From contig JACWEG010000004.1 in NCBI GenBank assembly GCA_014653605.1, positions 1 through 64,000 of the forward strand: DNA of 64,000 nucleotides, written 5' to 3'. The stretch is from Pelagibacterales bacterium SAG-MED37. GTDB lineage: Bacteria; Pseudomonadota; Alphaproteobacteria; Pelagibacterales; Pelagibacteraceae. A model generated the notes under the pieces. The model was not told where the DNA came from. It made no database searches and saw nothing but the letters and a program-made list of their open reading frames with translations. The position numbers and the translations under genes were made by a program. Below, in pieces: positions 9,480-18,097 of this stretch (its first letter is position 1; each line of letters begins with the position of its first letter).

Positions 9480-9700
9480 GAATTTTAGTGTATTTTGGTT
9501 TAGCTATAATTATTAGCAATTGTTCGTTAAATCAAGATTCTAAATATTGGAAAGAAGATAGTATAAAGAAAAAAGCAGATAACCAAAAATTAATAAAGAT
9601 TGTTGAAAAATCAAATGATATTAGATTAATGTCGGCTGATGAATATAAAATTTATATAGATGATTATATTAAAAAAAGTAAATTTCCAGATATAAATTAA
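9476..9700 (+). CDS. Small putative lipoprotein, unknown function
   Basis: 74 aa; signal with IISNCS lipobox; overlaps the argC stop and the hom start. Confidence 0.7.
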   Translation: MRILVYFGLAIIISNCSLNQDSKYWKEDSIKKKADNQKLIKIVEKSNDIRLMSADEYKIYIDDYIKKSKFPDIN

Positions 9701-10992
9701 TGAATAAGATAATTAACATTGCTGTAGTTGGTTTGGGTCAGGTTGGTATTTATCTTTATAACGAACTGAACTCTAAAAAAAAAGAAATTGAAATTAAGAC
9801 AGGAAAAAAAATTAATATAGTTGCTATTTCAGCAAAAAATAGAAATAAGAAAAGACGATTTAAGATTGATAAGAAAATTTTTTACTCAAATCCTTTAAAG
9901 ATATTTAAATCAAAAAAAATTGATATATTATTTGAGTCAATTGGACTATCAGATGGTATTTCCAAAAAAGTTGTAGAAACTGCTTTAAAAAACAAAGTTA
10001 ATGTTATAACTCCCAATAAAGCTTTAATAGCAAAACATGGAGATTATCTTTCTAAATTAGCAGAAAAAAATAGAGTAAATTTAGAGTTTGAAGCTTCTGT
10101 TGCTGGAGGAATACCTATCTTAAGAGCTATAAAAGAAAGTTTGGCAACAAATAAAATTAATAAAGTCTATGGAATACTGAATGGCACTACGAATTATATT
10201 TTATCTGAAATGGAAAATAGCAATGAAACTTTTGATAAAGTCTTACAAAAAGCTCAAAAACTTGGTTATGCTGAACCAGGCAATCCAAAGTTAGATTTAA
10301 ATGGTTTTGATGCTTTTGCTAAAATAAAAATATTATCTGCTCTTTCTTTCAATACAAAAATTTCGAAACATAAATGTATAATGGAAGGAATTGAAAATAT
10401 CAAATTAGAGGATATTAAAATAGCTAATCAGTTAGGTCTTAGAGTTAAATTACTTGGAATTTCTGAAATTATTAATGGTCAATTATTTGAGACTGTACAT
10501 CCAAGTTTAGTAAGCAAAAACACATACATAGGAAATGTTAGTGGTGTTATGAATGCAGTTATTACAGAAGGTAAACCAGTAGGGCAGAGTGTTTTACAAG
10601 GAGAGGGTGCTGGACCTGGTCCAACATCATCATCTTTGTTGGCTGATCTGTTATCAATTTTACGAGGTAATACAAAATATCCTTTTGGTATTTCATCTAG
10701 TAAAAGACGATCTATTAAGCCATTTAACAATGATAATTATACTAATTCTTTATATCTTAGATTTGTAGTCAAAGATAAACAAGGTGTTCTTTTATTAATA
10801 ACAAATAGATTAGCAAAATATAAAATTTCAGTGAAAAGAATTATTCAAACACCTGATAAGAAGAATAAGAAAGCAACTATTGTAATTATTACTCATAAAA
10901 CAACAGAAATTAACGCAAGAAATTGTTTATCAATATTCAAAAAAAATAAGAATATTCTTAAATTTCCAACATTAATTAGACTATACAATTAA
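9700..10992 (+). CDS. hom: Homoserine dehydrogenase
   Basis: VVGLGQVGIYLY, GILNGTTNYILSEM, C-terminal ACT-like region. Confidence 0.95.
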   Translation: MNKIINIAVVGLGQVGIYLYNELNSKKKEIEIKTGKKINIVAISAKNRNKKRRFKIDKKIFYSNPLKIFKSKKIDILFESIGLSDGISKKVVETALKNKVNVITPNKALIAKHGDYLSKLAEKNRVNLEFEASVAGGIPILRAIKESLATNKINKVYGILNGTTNYILSEMENSNETFDKVLQKAQKLGYAEPGNPKLDLNGFDAFAKIKILSALSFNTKISKHKCIMEGIENIKLEDIKIANQLGLRVKLLGISEIINGQLFETVHPSLVSKNTYIGNVSGVMNAVITEGKPVGQSVLQGEGAGPGPTSSSLLADLLSILRGNTKYPFGISSSKRRSIKPFNNDNYTNSLYLRFVVKDKQGVLLLITNRLAKYKISVKRIIQTPDKKNKKATIVIITHKTTEINARNCLSIFKKNKNILKFPTLIRLYN

Positions 10993-11894
10993 TGGACATT
11001 TATATTAAACTTTTTGAGGTTCTATTTCCTGTATTTTTTGTTGTTGGTATTGGATATTATTTAGGTAAAAAAAATCCAAAAATAGATACAACTTTTATTA
11101 CAAATTTTGCTGCTAACGTTGGTACTCCAGCAATGATTATTTACGCCCTAAATCCAGTAAATATTTCATTCAATATTTTTCTTAGTTATTTTTGGTATTA
11201 CGCTTTGGCCATATGTGGATTCATGATTACAGGCATAATAATATTATACCTTTTAAAGACTAAAGATATTATTAGAGAATTACCTCCATTAACAATGCCC
11301 AATACTGGAAATATGGGCTTGCCGATATGTTTATTTGCTTATGGTTCACAAGGTCTTGGTGTTTCAGCTGCAATATCTGCATTGATCATTTTATGCCACT
11401 TTACACTAGGTGTATTTTTAGCTGATAGAAAATTTAGTTTAAATGTTATACTTAAGAGTCCTCCTTTTTATGCAATTATAATTGCTATATTTTTACTTTA
11501 CTATGATTTAGAACTTCCAGGATTTGTTGAAAATACTACCTTTCTATTAATGTATGCAACAATATTTCTGATTTTGATGTCTTTAGGAATTGCATTAACA
11601 AGACTAAAAGTCTTTTCACTCAATAAAGCTATTTTTTCTTCTATAGGTCGCGTAATTGTTGGCCCTATAATAGGATATCTATTAATACTACATTTTAATC
11701 TTGAAGGATTTGCTGCTGGTGTTTTATTAATTCAATGTTCAATGCCAAGTGCAGTTCTTAATTATCTTGTAGCATCAATATATTCACCAAAAAAGATTGT
11801 TGATAGTGTTGCTAGTACAATTGTTGTTTCAACACTGATGTCGTTTATTACTGTTCCAATAGTTGTATTCTTTGCTTTAAAATACTTTAATTAA
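10992..11894 (+). CDS. AEC-family (auxin efflux carrier-like) transporter
   Basis: Multi-TM; NTGNMGLPICLFAYG, SMPSAVLNYLVA. Confidence 0.88.
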   Translation: MDIYIKLFEVLFPVFFVVGIGYYLGKKNPKIDTTFITNFAANVGTPAMIIYALNPVNISFNIFLSYFWYYALAICGFMITGIIILYLLKTKDIIRELPPLTMPNTGNMGLPICLFAYGSQGLGVSAAISALIILCHFTLGVFLADRKFSLNVILKSPPFYAIIIAIFLLYYDLELPGFVENTTFLLMYATIFLILMSLGIALTRLKVFSLNKAIFSSIGRVIVGPIIGYLLILHFNLEGFAAGVLLIQCSMPSAVLNYLVASIYSPKKIVDSVASTIVVSTLMSFITVPIVVFFALKYFN

Positions 11895-11901
11895 TCTATA
11901 T

Positions 11902-11921
11902 CCTTCATCAATAGATGAAGG
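11902..11921. other. Perfect 8-bp stem hairpin containing the start codon of the next gene
   Basis: CCTTCATC-AATA-GATGAAGG; ATG at 11915-11917 in the 3' arm; flanking TATA/TATA extends the stem across one mismatch. Confidence 0.6.
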
Positions 11922-12766
11922 CTATAATTTTTAATTTATTGGCTTGGATAATGCTTCCTATAATGGATGGATTTGCAAAATATTTAAGTGCAGATTTACC
12001 CGTTTTGCAAATTACTTGGGCAAGATATTTTTTTACTGTTGCTTTTACTCTACCGATCATGTTTTTCTTTTTTAGGCAAAATTTAGTATGGACCGATAAA
12101 CCTAAATTACAGTTTATTAGAGGTTTAATTTTACTCTGCGCAAACATTTGTTTTTTTTATTCTATTTCAGTCATATCTTTGGCAAAGGCATTAACTTTAG
12201 CATTTATTGCTCCTTTAATTGTAACCGCTTTCTCACCAATATTTTTAAAAGAAAAAGTAGGTTTTAGAAGATGGACAGCAGTAATCATTGGATTTGTAGG
12301 TTCTTTAGTAGTTATTAGACCAGGATTTGTAGAAATTAATTTAGCTAGTTTGGCTGCACTTGGCACAGGAGTTATGTATGGATTTTATTTAATTATTACT
12401 CGTAAACTTAGCACTTCAGACAATCCCTTATTAACTTTGTTATTAACAGGTGTAGTAGGGGCCATAATAATATCTGTCTTAATGCCTTTTGTGTGGGTTA
12501 AGCCTAGCATAAATCAGTGGTCTATGATGGCTGCAATAGGTATATTTGCCTGTATAGGGCATTTATTCCTTATATTGTCTCTCAAATACGCTGATGCTTC
12601 TAAATTAGCTCCATTTAGCTACTTTGAAATCATTACTAACATCATTATAGGCTATTATTTCTTTAGTGATTTCCCAGATAATTGGACTTTCCTAGGATTA
12701 TTTATTATTGTATTAAGTGGCATCTACATTTCCAAAAGAGAGAAATTAGTTAAAAAAGTAAAATAA
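11915..12766 (+). CDS. DMT superfamily (EamA) transporter
   Basis: Two EamA repeats; MDGFAKYLSADLPVLQITWARYFF. Confidence 0.92.
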   Translation: MKAIIFNLLAWIMLPIMDGFAKYLSADLPVLQITWARYFFTVAFTLPIMFFFFRQNLVWTDKPKLQFIRGLILLCANICFFYSISVISLAKALTLAFIAPLIVTAFSPIFLKEKVGFRRWTAVIIGFVGSLVVIRPGFVEINLASLAALGTGVMYGFYLIITRKLSTSDNPLLTLLLTGVVGAIIISVLMPFVWVKPSINQWSMMAAIGIFACIGHLFLILSLKYADASKLAPFSYFEIITNIIIGYYFFSDFPDNWTFLGLFIIVLSGIYISKREKLVKKVK

Positions 12767-13059
12767 TAGGTATTATTTATTTACTAATATATGAAGTATT
12801 ACATTAATTGTTTATTTTAAACTATTGTTTTTATTGAATTTTTTACAATATATAATATTATAAAAATAAGACTTATAAAGAGTATAAATACATATATTTG
12901 CGATAATAGGTTCTGAGTTTTTGATAAATTATAAAAAATTTAAAAAAAACCAATAAAATTAAGCTTTTTTAACTATCCTAAATATGAAATTGATTTAAAA
13001 ATAGGGTGGTCTAAAAATGTTGATATAGTACAATAGTAGAGCAATGCACTAATTGAATA

Positions 13060-13114
13060 TACCATTTAATGGGCCATAGAAGGGTCTATTTTAAGTGTAG
13101 CCCCATATATGGTA
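13060..13114. other. Candidate structured non-coding element in a 450-bp gap
   Basis: Nested inverted repeats: outer TACCAT (13060-13065)/ATGGTA (13109-13114), inner GGGtCTA/TAGCCC, alternative ATGGG/CCCAT pairing. Confidence 0.35.
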
Positions 13115-13217
13115 CAACTAAAGGGTGAACTTTGCTATTTTATAAAAAATCAGTTAAAAGGATTAAAAAACCATGATTTTACTGACTTTTTTAATGTAAA
13201 AAAGCCCTAAAATAAGG

Positions 13218-13487
13218 CTAAATCGCTACCTTTTCTGATCTAAGTAATTTGAGCTTTTGTTTAATTCCACCTCTCCCAGAGTAGCCTCCAAGATCTCCAT
13301 CAGATCTAATCACTCTATGACAGGGTATTTTTGGAGCATATGGGTTTTTAGCACAAGCATTAGCAACAGCACGAGCTGATTTAGGCCTTTTTATACCAAT
13401 AGCCACCTGTTTATATGTTTTTACCTTACCTTTTGGTATAGTTTTAAGGTATTTCCAAACTTTTAATTGAAATTTTGTTCCTTTCAC
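13218..13487 (-). CDS. MGMT-type methylated-DNA--protein-cysteine methyltransferase domain protein
   Basis: PCHRVIRSDGDLGGYSGRGGIKQKLKLL; 89 aa, C-terminal domain only. Confidence 0.9.
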   Translation of the reverse strand: MKGTKFQLKVWKYLKTIPKGKVKTYKQVAIGIKRPKSARAVANACAKNPYAPKIPCHRVIRSDGDLGGYSGRGGIKQKLKLLRSEKVAI

Positions 13488-13493
13488 TGATTT

Positions 13494-13670
13494 TTAGCGT
13501 GGAATTAATAAAATTATATAACTTACAAAGAAAATAATAGCCATTACAGACAAGAATATCGTATTAAAACTTTTACCAGTGTTTCGATATTGAATAAAAG
13601 TTAATATAACAAAACCAATCGAGCTGATTAAAAACCATACTGCAGGAATCTCTCCATCAATTGAACCCAT
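13494..13670 (-). CDS. Small two-TM membrane protein (58 aa), unknown function
   Basis: Manual translation: MGSIDGEIPAVWFLISSIGFVILTFIQYRNTGKSFNTIFLSVMAIIFFVSYIILLIPR*; stop 6 nt before the MGMT start. Confidence 0.55.
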   Translation of the reverse strand: MGSIDGEIPAVWFLISSIGFVILTFIQYRNTGKSFNTIFLSVMAIIFFVSYIILLIPR

Positions 13671-13689
13671 AATTTTTTAATTTAAACTA

Positions 13690-13718
13690 TTGACATTAAA
13701 AATCACCTATAATATAGT
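13690..13718 (+). promoter_or_regulatory. Strong sigma70-type promoter for the integrase
   Basis: TTGACA (13690-13695), N17, TATAGT (13713-13718). Confidence 0.65.
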
Positions 13719-13744
13719 TTCCGATAATTAATGGTTATCGGAAA
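13718..13744. promoter_or_regulatory. Perfect inverted repeat between promoter and integrase ATG (operator and/or recombinase core site)
   Basis: TTTCCGATAA-ttaatgg-TTATCGGAAA: 10-bp arms, 7-nt spacer; ATG at 13750. Confidence 0.75.
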
Positions 13745-13749
13745 TATAT

Positions 13750-14655
13750 ATGAATAATTTAATAACTGATGTAAAAAGCCTAGAGTTAGAAACTTTAAAA
13801 AATTTAAAGAATTCAAAAGCTAATAATACTCTTAGAGCTTATCAATCTGATTTCAGGGACTTTTCAGCATTCTGTGCAAAAAGTGGTTTTTCTTCAATGC
13901 CATCACAGCCAAAAATAATAGCGCTTTACATTACTCATCTCTCGAAATCATCAAAATTTAGTACATTAAAAAGGAGAATAGCATCTATAAGCGTCCTTCA
14001 TAAACTAAAAGGGCATTATCTAGATACTAAACACCCAATTATAATGGAAAATTTACATGGTATTAAAAGAACTTTAGGATCAAGACAAAAAACTAAAAAA
14101 CCTATATTAATCAATGATTTAAAATTAATAATTAAAGCAATAGGTGAAGAAAAAATTAGAGATAAAGCTTTAATTTTGATTGGATTTTCAGGTGGTTTTA
14201 GAAGATCTGAGCTAGTAAATATTGATTATGATGACGTTGAATTTGTTACAGAAGGTGTAAAAATTTTAGTTAAAAAATCTAAGACAGATCAATCAGGAGA
14301 AGGAAGTGTTAAGGCAATCCCCTACTTTGACAATCAAGAATTTTGTCCTGTTGTAGCTCTAAAGAATTATGTTGGCAAAAAATTTACAAATACTGATGAG
14401 GGTAAAATTTTCGATATTTCAGATAAATCTGTGGCTCTTATTATTAAAAGATATGCAGAAAAAGCGGGTTTAGACTCATCAAAATACGCAGGACATAGTT
14501 TAAGATCAGGTTTTGCAACTACTGCTGCTGAGTTTGGCGCTGAAGAAAGAAATATCATGGCTATGACAGGTCATAAAACTACTCAAATGGTGAGAAGATA
14601 TATTCAAGAAGCAAATCTATTTAAAAATAATGCTTTAAATAAGATAAAAATATAA
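13750..14655 (+). CDS. Tyrosine recombinase / site-specific integrase
   Basis: SGGFRRSELVNI, AGHSLRSGFATTAAE, MTGHKTTQMVRRYI (catalytic R..HxxR..H..Y). Confidence 0.95.
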   Translation: MNNLITDVKSLELETLKNLKNSKANNTLRAYQSDFRDFSAFCAKSGFSSMPSQPKIIALYITHLSKSSKFSTLKRRIASISVLHKLKGHYLDTKHPIIMENLHGIKRTLGSRQKTKKPILINDLKLIIKAIGEEKIRDKALILIGFSGGFRRSELVNIDYDDVEFVTEGVKILVKKSKTDQSGEGSVKAIPYFDNQEFCPVVALKNYVGKKFTNTDEGKIFDISDKSVALIIKRYAEKAGLDSSKYAGHSLRSGFATTAAEFGAEERNIMAMTGHKTTQMVRRYIQEANLFKNNALNKIKI

Positions 14656-14665
14656 AATAGGATAA

Positions 14666-16771
14666 CTAAATTAAATTAGCTTTTTTACCAAGCGATATAT
14701 CAATAATGAATTTAGAAACTTTAGATTCATTAAACATTTTGAAATATTTTTGTTTCCCTTTTTTTGCAATTTGAATTCTTTTTTTATCATTTTTTTTATA
14801 GAACATTATTTTATTAGCTAGTTCGTCAATATCTTTATAGGAAACAATTTCGTTTGAATTAAAAAAATTATTCATTTCAACTTTTTGATCAATAAAAACC
14901 ATTAATCCATTGCCCATAAGTGAGGCAATTCTATTACTAGAATAATGTTTTGTTGGATTACCTCTACTTAAGTTCAAGGCCATTTTTGAGTTTAATAATG
15001 ATTTGTAAAAATCATTGCCCCAGACAGGTTCTTGTTTTCCATAACCATAAAAGTCATATTTGATACCATTGCTTTTTTTTATTAGTTTATTCAAAAAATT
15101 TACTCTATTGTCTGTTTTTCCTTCTTTTAAAGTAGCACGGTTAACACCATGACTCATTGCATAAAAAACATCATTATAAGGGTTAAGTTTAAAAACGTCA
15201 AAGCACTCAATATTTTTATCAACTGGGGTCATAAAAAAATGAATATTTTGGTTATTTTTTTTTGAAAAGTTTAAAACAGACGGATTTGTCGTAATAAATG
15301 AATGATCTACTAATGGTAAAAATTTTTTTAATTTATCTTTATTATCAAGTTTATCAGCTAAGTTATTCATAAAAGGATCTTCATTCCATTGAGAAATAAT
15401 TATATTCTTATTAAGTCTTTTAAAATCATATAAAATATTTTTTGTAATATTGTCGGAGTGACCAAAGATAATAAGATCAGGATTATAATTCTTAAATGTT
15501 TCAATCAAATAGGAATGAAATTTATCTTTGAAGTTTAGTATATTAAGGCCCTTATTTTGTCTTACATAATCTCTATCACTGATTTCGATCACATCATGAC
15601 CATTTCTTATAAAGCCATTTGTAAATTTCTTACCCAAGGATAAATTGTAAATTCTATGATTTAATTTTTGAGCTATATTATAAATATTTAAAATCCTTAA
15701 TTTATTCCTATTAACGTTGATATTTTTAAATGGAAATAAAGAATCTCTCATGAGATCAATTTTTTGAGAGTTATTTTTTAGATGGTGTTTAACAAATTTT
15801 TTACTCTTAATTTGAAGGGTTTTTCTAAATCTTCTATTTTTTATTAATTTAATAACTTCATTCTCAATATTACTGACATTTAATGTTTTAAGTTTAATTG
15901 CATAATCAGTTGTCTCAGCTAGACCTCCTGTATTTGATATGATTGTTGCACATCCTCTTGAGGAGGCTTCTAGTGCAGTTCTTCCAAAAGGTTCTTCCCA
16001 TCTAGATGGTATAACTGCTATTTCAGATTTACTTAAAAAATTTAAAACCTTATTATGTGATATTTGTCCTAAGTTTAAATGTCTTTTATGTGTTGGAAAA
16101 TTTTGAAATCTTTTTTCTTCACCGATTGAATATGCTTTCCAATCTTTGTTTTTATCTAAAATATTAAACATTGCTTTACAATATAAATCATAACCTTTTG
16201 ACTCATTTAACTTTCCTACAAAAATTATATATTTTTTCTTTTTAACATTTACTTTTACTGGATCGATGCTGTGATAAATAACTTGTGTTTTATTATCTGA
16301 TAGTTCTGGTAAGTCTTTAAAAAATCTTTTCTTTACCCATTCAGAAATAAAAATTATTTTGTCTACATTTTCCAAAAGGTACATACGTTCTCCGATTGAT
16401 TTAGCTCCTTTCATTGTTGTTGGATCGTTGTGAAAATATAAAATAATCTTAGAATCAACTTTTTTAAAAAATTCTTTAACCATTATAGGTCTGTTATGTA
16501 ATTCTATAATATCAAAATTTATAGTTTTAATTCTATTTATAATTTTAGATGAATATTCTTTAGTGGTACTATTTAGTTTTGAATTTACATTACTTATATT
16601 AATATTTGTATAATTCTTAGTTAGAAAATTCTTATTTTTTGTATTACCAAAAACAAAGGTATTTCTTTTATAAATTGAATCTCTCATAAAATCACTTATC
16701 CACAAAGCAACTGCTCCTGCTCCTTGTTTGGTATAGTTTTCTTTGTAAGGTAGAATTGATGCAATCTTCAT
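14666..16771 (-). CDS. Two-domain glycosyltransferase: N-terminal GT4-like plus C-terminal CgeB-like (Glyco_trans_1_2)
   Basis: 701 aa. N-half: IIFVGKLNESKGYDLYCKA, VIPSRWEEPFGRTALEASSRGCATIISNTGG. C-half: ISQWNEDPFMNN, ALNLSRGNPTKHYSSNRIASLMGNGLMVFID. Confidence 0.85.
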   Translation of the reverse strand: MKIASILPYKENYTKQGAGAVALWISDFMRDSIYKRNTFVFGNTKNKNFLTKNYTNINISNVNSKLNSTTKEYSSKIINRIKTINFDIIELHNRPIMVKEFFKKVDSKIILYFHNDPTTMKGAKSIGERMYLLENVDKIIFISEWVKKRFFKDLPELSDNKTQVIYHSIDPVKVNVKKKKYIIFVGKLNESKGYDLYCKAMFNILDKNKDWKAYSIGEEKRFQNFPTHKRHLNLGQISHNKVLNFLSKSEIAVIPSRWEEPFGRTALEASSRGCATIISNTGGLAETTDYAIKLKTLNVSNIENEVIKLIKNRRFRKTLQIKSKKFVKHHLKNNSQKIDLMRDSLFPFKNINVNRNKLRILNIYNIAQKLNHRIYNLSLGKKFTNGFIRNGHDVIEISDRDYVRQNKGLNILNFKDKFHSYLIETFKNYNPDLIIFGHSDNITKNILYDFKRLNKNIIISQWNEDPFMNNLADKLDNKDKLKKFLPLVDHSFITTNPSVLNFSKKNNQNIHFFMTPVDKNIECFDVFKLNPYNDVFYAMSHGVNRATLKEGKTDNRVNFLNKLIKKSNGIKYDFYGYGKQEPVWGNDFYKSLLNSKMALNLSRGNPTKHYSSNRIASLMGNGLMVFIDQKVEMNNFFNSNEIVSYKDIDELANKIMFYKKNDKKRIQIAKKGKQKYFKMFNESKVSKFIIDISLGKKANLI

Positions 16772-16773
16772 AT

Positions 16774-17022
16774 TTAACTGATACTTAATAAATATCTTCT
16801 CTTTTTTAAATCTTTTTTTAGTTTATATTCAAATGACATAGCTAATCTTTTATCATAAAATCTTTTTTTATAGATAATTTTCCATTTGTACCCACGTGTG
16901 GATTTAGCACCTATCCCAGAATTATGTTTTTTAAGTCTTAGTTTTAAATTATTAGTGTATCCAACGTATGTTTTTGTTATTTTACTATTTACACCCTTGA
17001 GCATATAAACATAAAACATCAT
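16774..17022 (-). CDS. GIY-YIG nuclease superfamily protein (UPF0213-like)
   Basis: FYVYMLKGVNSKITKTYVGYTNNLKLRLKKHNSG. Confidence 0.92.
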   Translation of the reverse strand: MMFYVYMLKGVNSKITKTYVGYTNNLKLRLKKHNSGIGAKSTRGYKWKIIYKKRFYDKRLAMSFEYKLKKDLKKRRYLLSIS

Positions 17023-17027
17023 AAATA

Positions 17028-17102
17028 TGGCGGTCCCTAGGGGAATCGAACCCCTCTTTCGAGGATGAAAACCACGTGTCCTAACCGATAGACGAAGGGA
17101 CC
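17028..17102 (-). tRNA. tRNA-Glu (UUC)
   Basis: GGTCCCTTCGTCTATCGGTTAGGACACGTGGTTTTCATCCTCGAAAGAGGGGTTCGATTCCCCTAGGGACCGCCA; TTC anticodon, encoded CCA. Confidence 0.96.
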
Positions 17103-17155
17103 AAATTTCAGTTTTTTATTGCATAATATCAGTATAATCAAGCTTTTTAAGTTGA

Positions 17156-18097
17156 TTAAATCTTCTGTTTGTTTTTAATAATCTTTTTTAGTCCAGAAGA
17201 TTTGTGTGTAATTAATGTTTCTGATGTAAAATCGTTACTATCAATATTAATTCCAGAAACTAAGTCCCCAGATGTTATTCCTGTCGCACAAAAAATTGAA
17301 TCACCAGATATAATTTCTTTTAAATGGTATTTTTTTTCAAAATCAATAATTCCCATCTTTTTTGCTCTAGATTTATCTTTTACAGTATCAAATAAGAAAC
17401 GACATTGAAAAAAACAATCAAAAGCATCTAAAGCAGAAGCAGCTAAAACTCCTTCGGGACCTCCTCCAATACCTAAAAATATATCAACATTATATTTTTG
17501 ATCTGTTACTAATAAAGCACCAGAAACATCACCGTCTGTAATAAGTTTTAGATTTACTTTAAGATTTTTAAGCTCATTTATAATTTCTTTGTGTCTAGGT
17601 CTATCTAAAATACATGCAGTTAAATCTGAAGGTTGCTTATTTTTATATTCAGCTAGATTATAAATATTTTTTTTAACTGAGTTGTCCAAGTCAATAATAT
17701 TTGGATCACTAACGTTAGCTGATATTTTATTCATATATGTCTCTGGAGCATTTAATAAATTTGATTTTTCTGCAACCGAAATAACTGATAGAGCACCAGG
17801 AAGATTATTAGCAACAAAATTTGTACCTTCTAAAGGATCAACTGCTATATCGAGTTTTGGTCCTTTTTTAGTACCCAGCTTTTCACCAATAAAAAGCATT
17901 GGGGCTTCATCAAGTTCACCTTCACCAATAACAACTTCACCTTCCATTTCAATTTTATTTAATTCTGTTCGCATTTTATCAACTGCTGCTTTATCAGCTG
18001 CAACTTTATCTTTTTTTCCAATTAAATGGTATGAAGCTAAAGCAGCTTTTGAAGTCACGTTTACAAACTGATCTATAAATTTTTTGTCAATTGCCAT
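17156..18097 (-). CDS. glpX: Class II fructose-1,6-bisphosphatase
   Basis: GEGELDEAPMLFIGEKLG, AVDPLEGTN, GIGGGPEGVLAASAL. Confidence 0.95.
   Translation of the reverse strand: MAIDKKFIDQFVNVTSKAALASYHLIGKKDKVAADKAAVDKMRTELNKIEMEGEVVIGEGELDEAPMLFIGEKLGTKKGPKLDIAVDPLEGTNFVANNLPGALSVISVAEKSNLLNAPETYMNKISANVSDPNIIDLDNSVKKNIYNLAEYKNKQPSDLTACILDRPRHKEIINELKNLKVNLKLITDGDVSGALLVTDQKYNVDIFLGIGGGPEGVLAASALDAFDCFFQCRFLFDTVKDKSRAKKMGIIDFEKKYHLKEIISGDSIFCATGITSGDLVSGINIDSNDFTSETLITHKSSGLKKIIKNKQKI

Noticed and set aside
10479-10730. Minus-strand 83-aa ORF inside hom
   Set aside because: Shadow ORF with no family match.
17169-18071. Plus-strand ORFs (79 and 129 aa) over glpX
   Set aside because: Antisense of conserved glpX; composition typical of reverse-frame translation.
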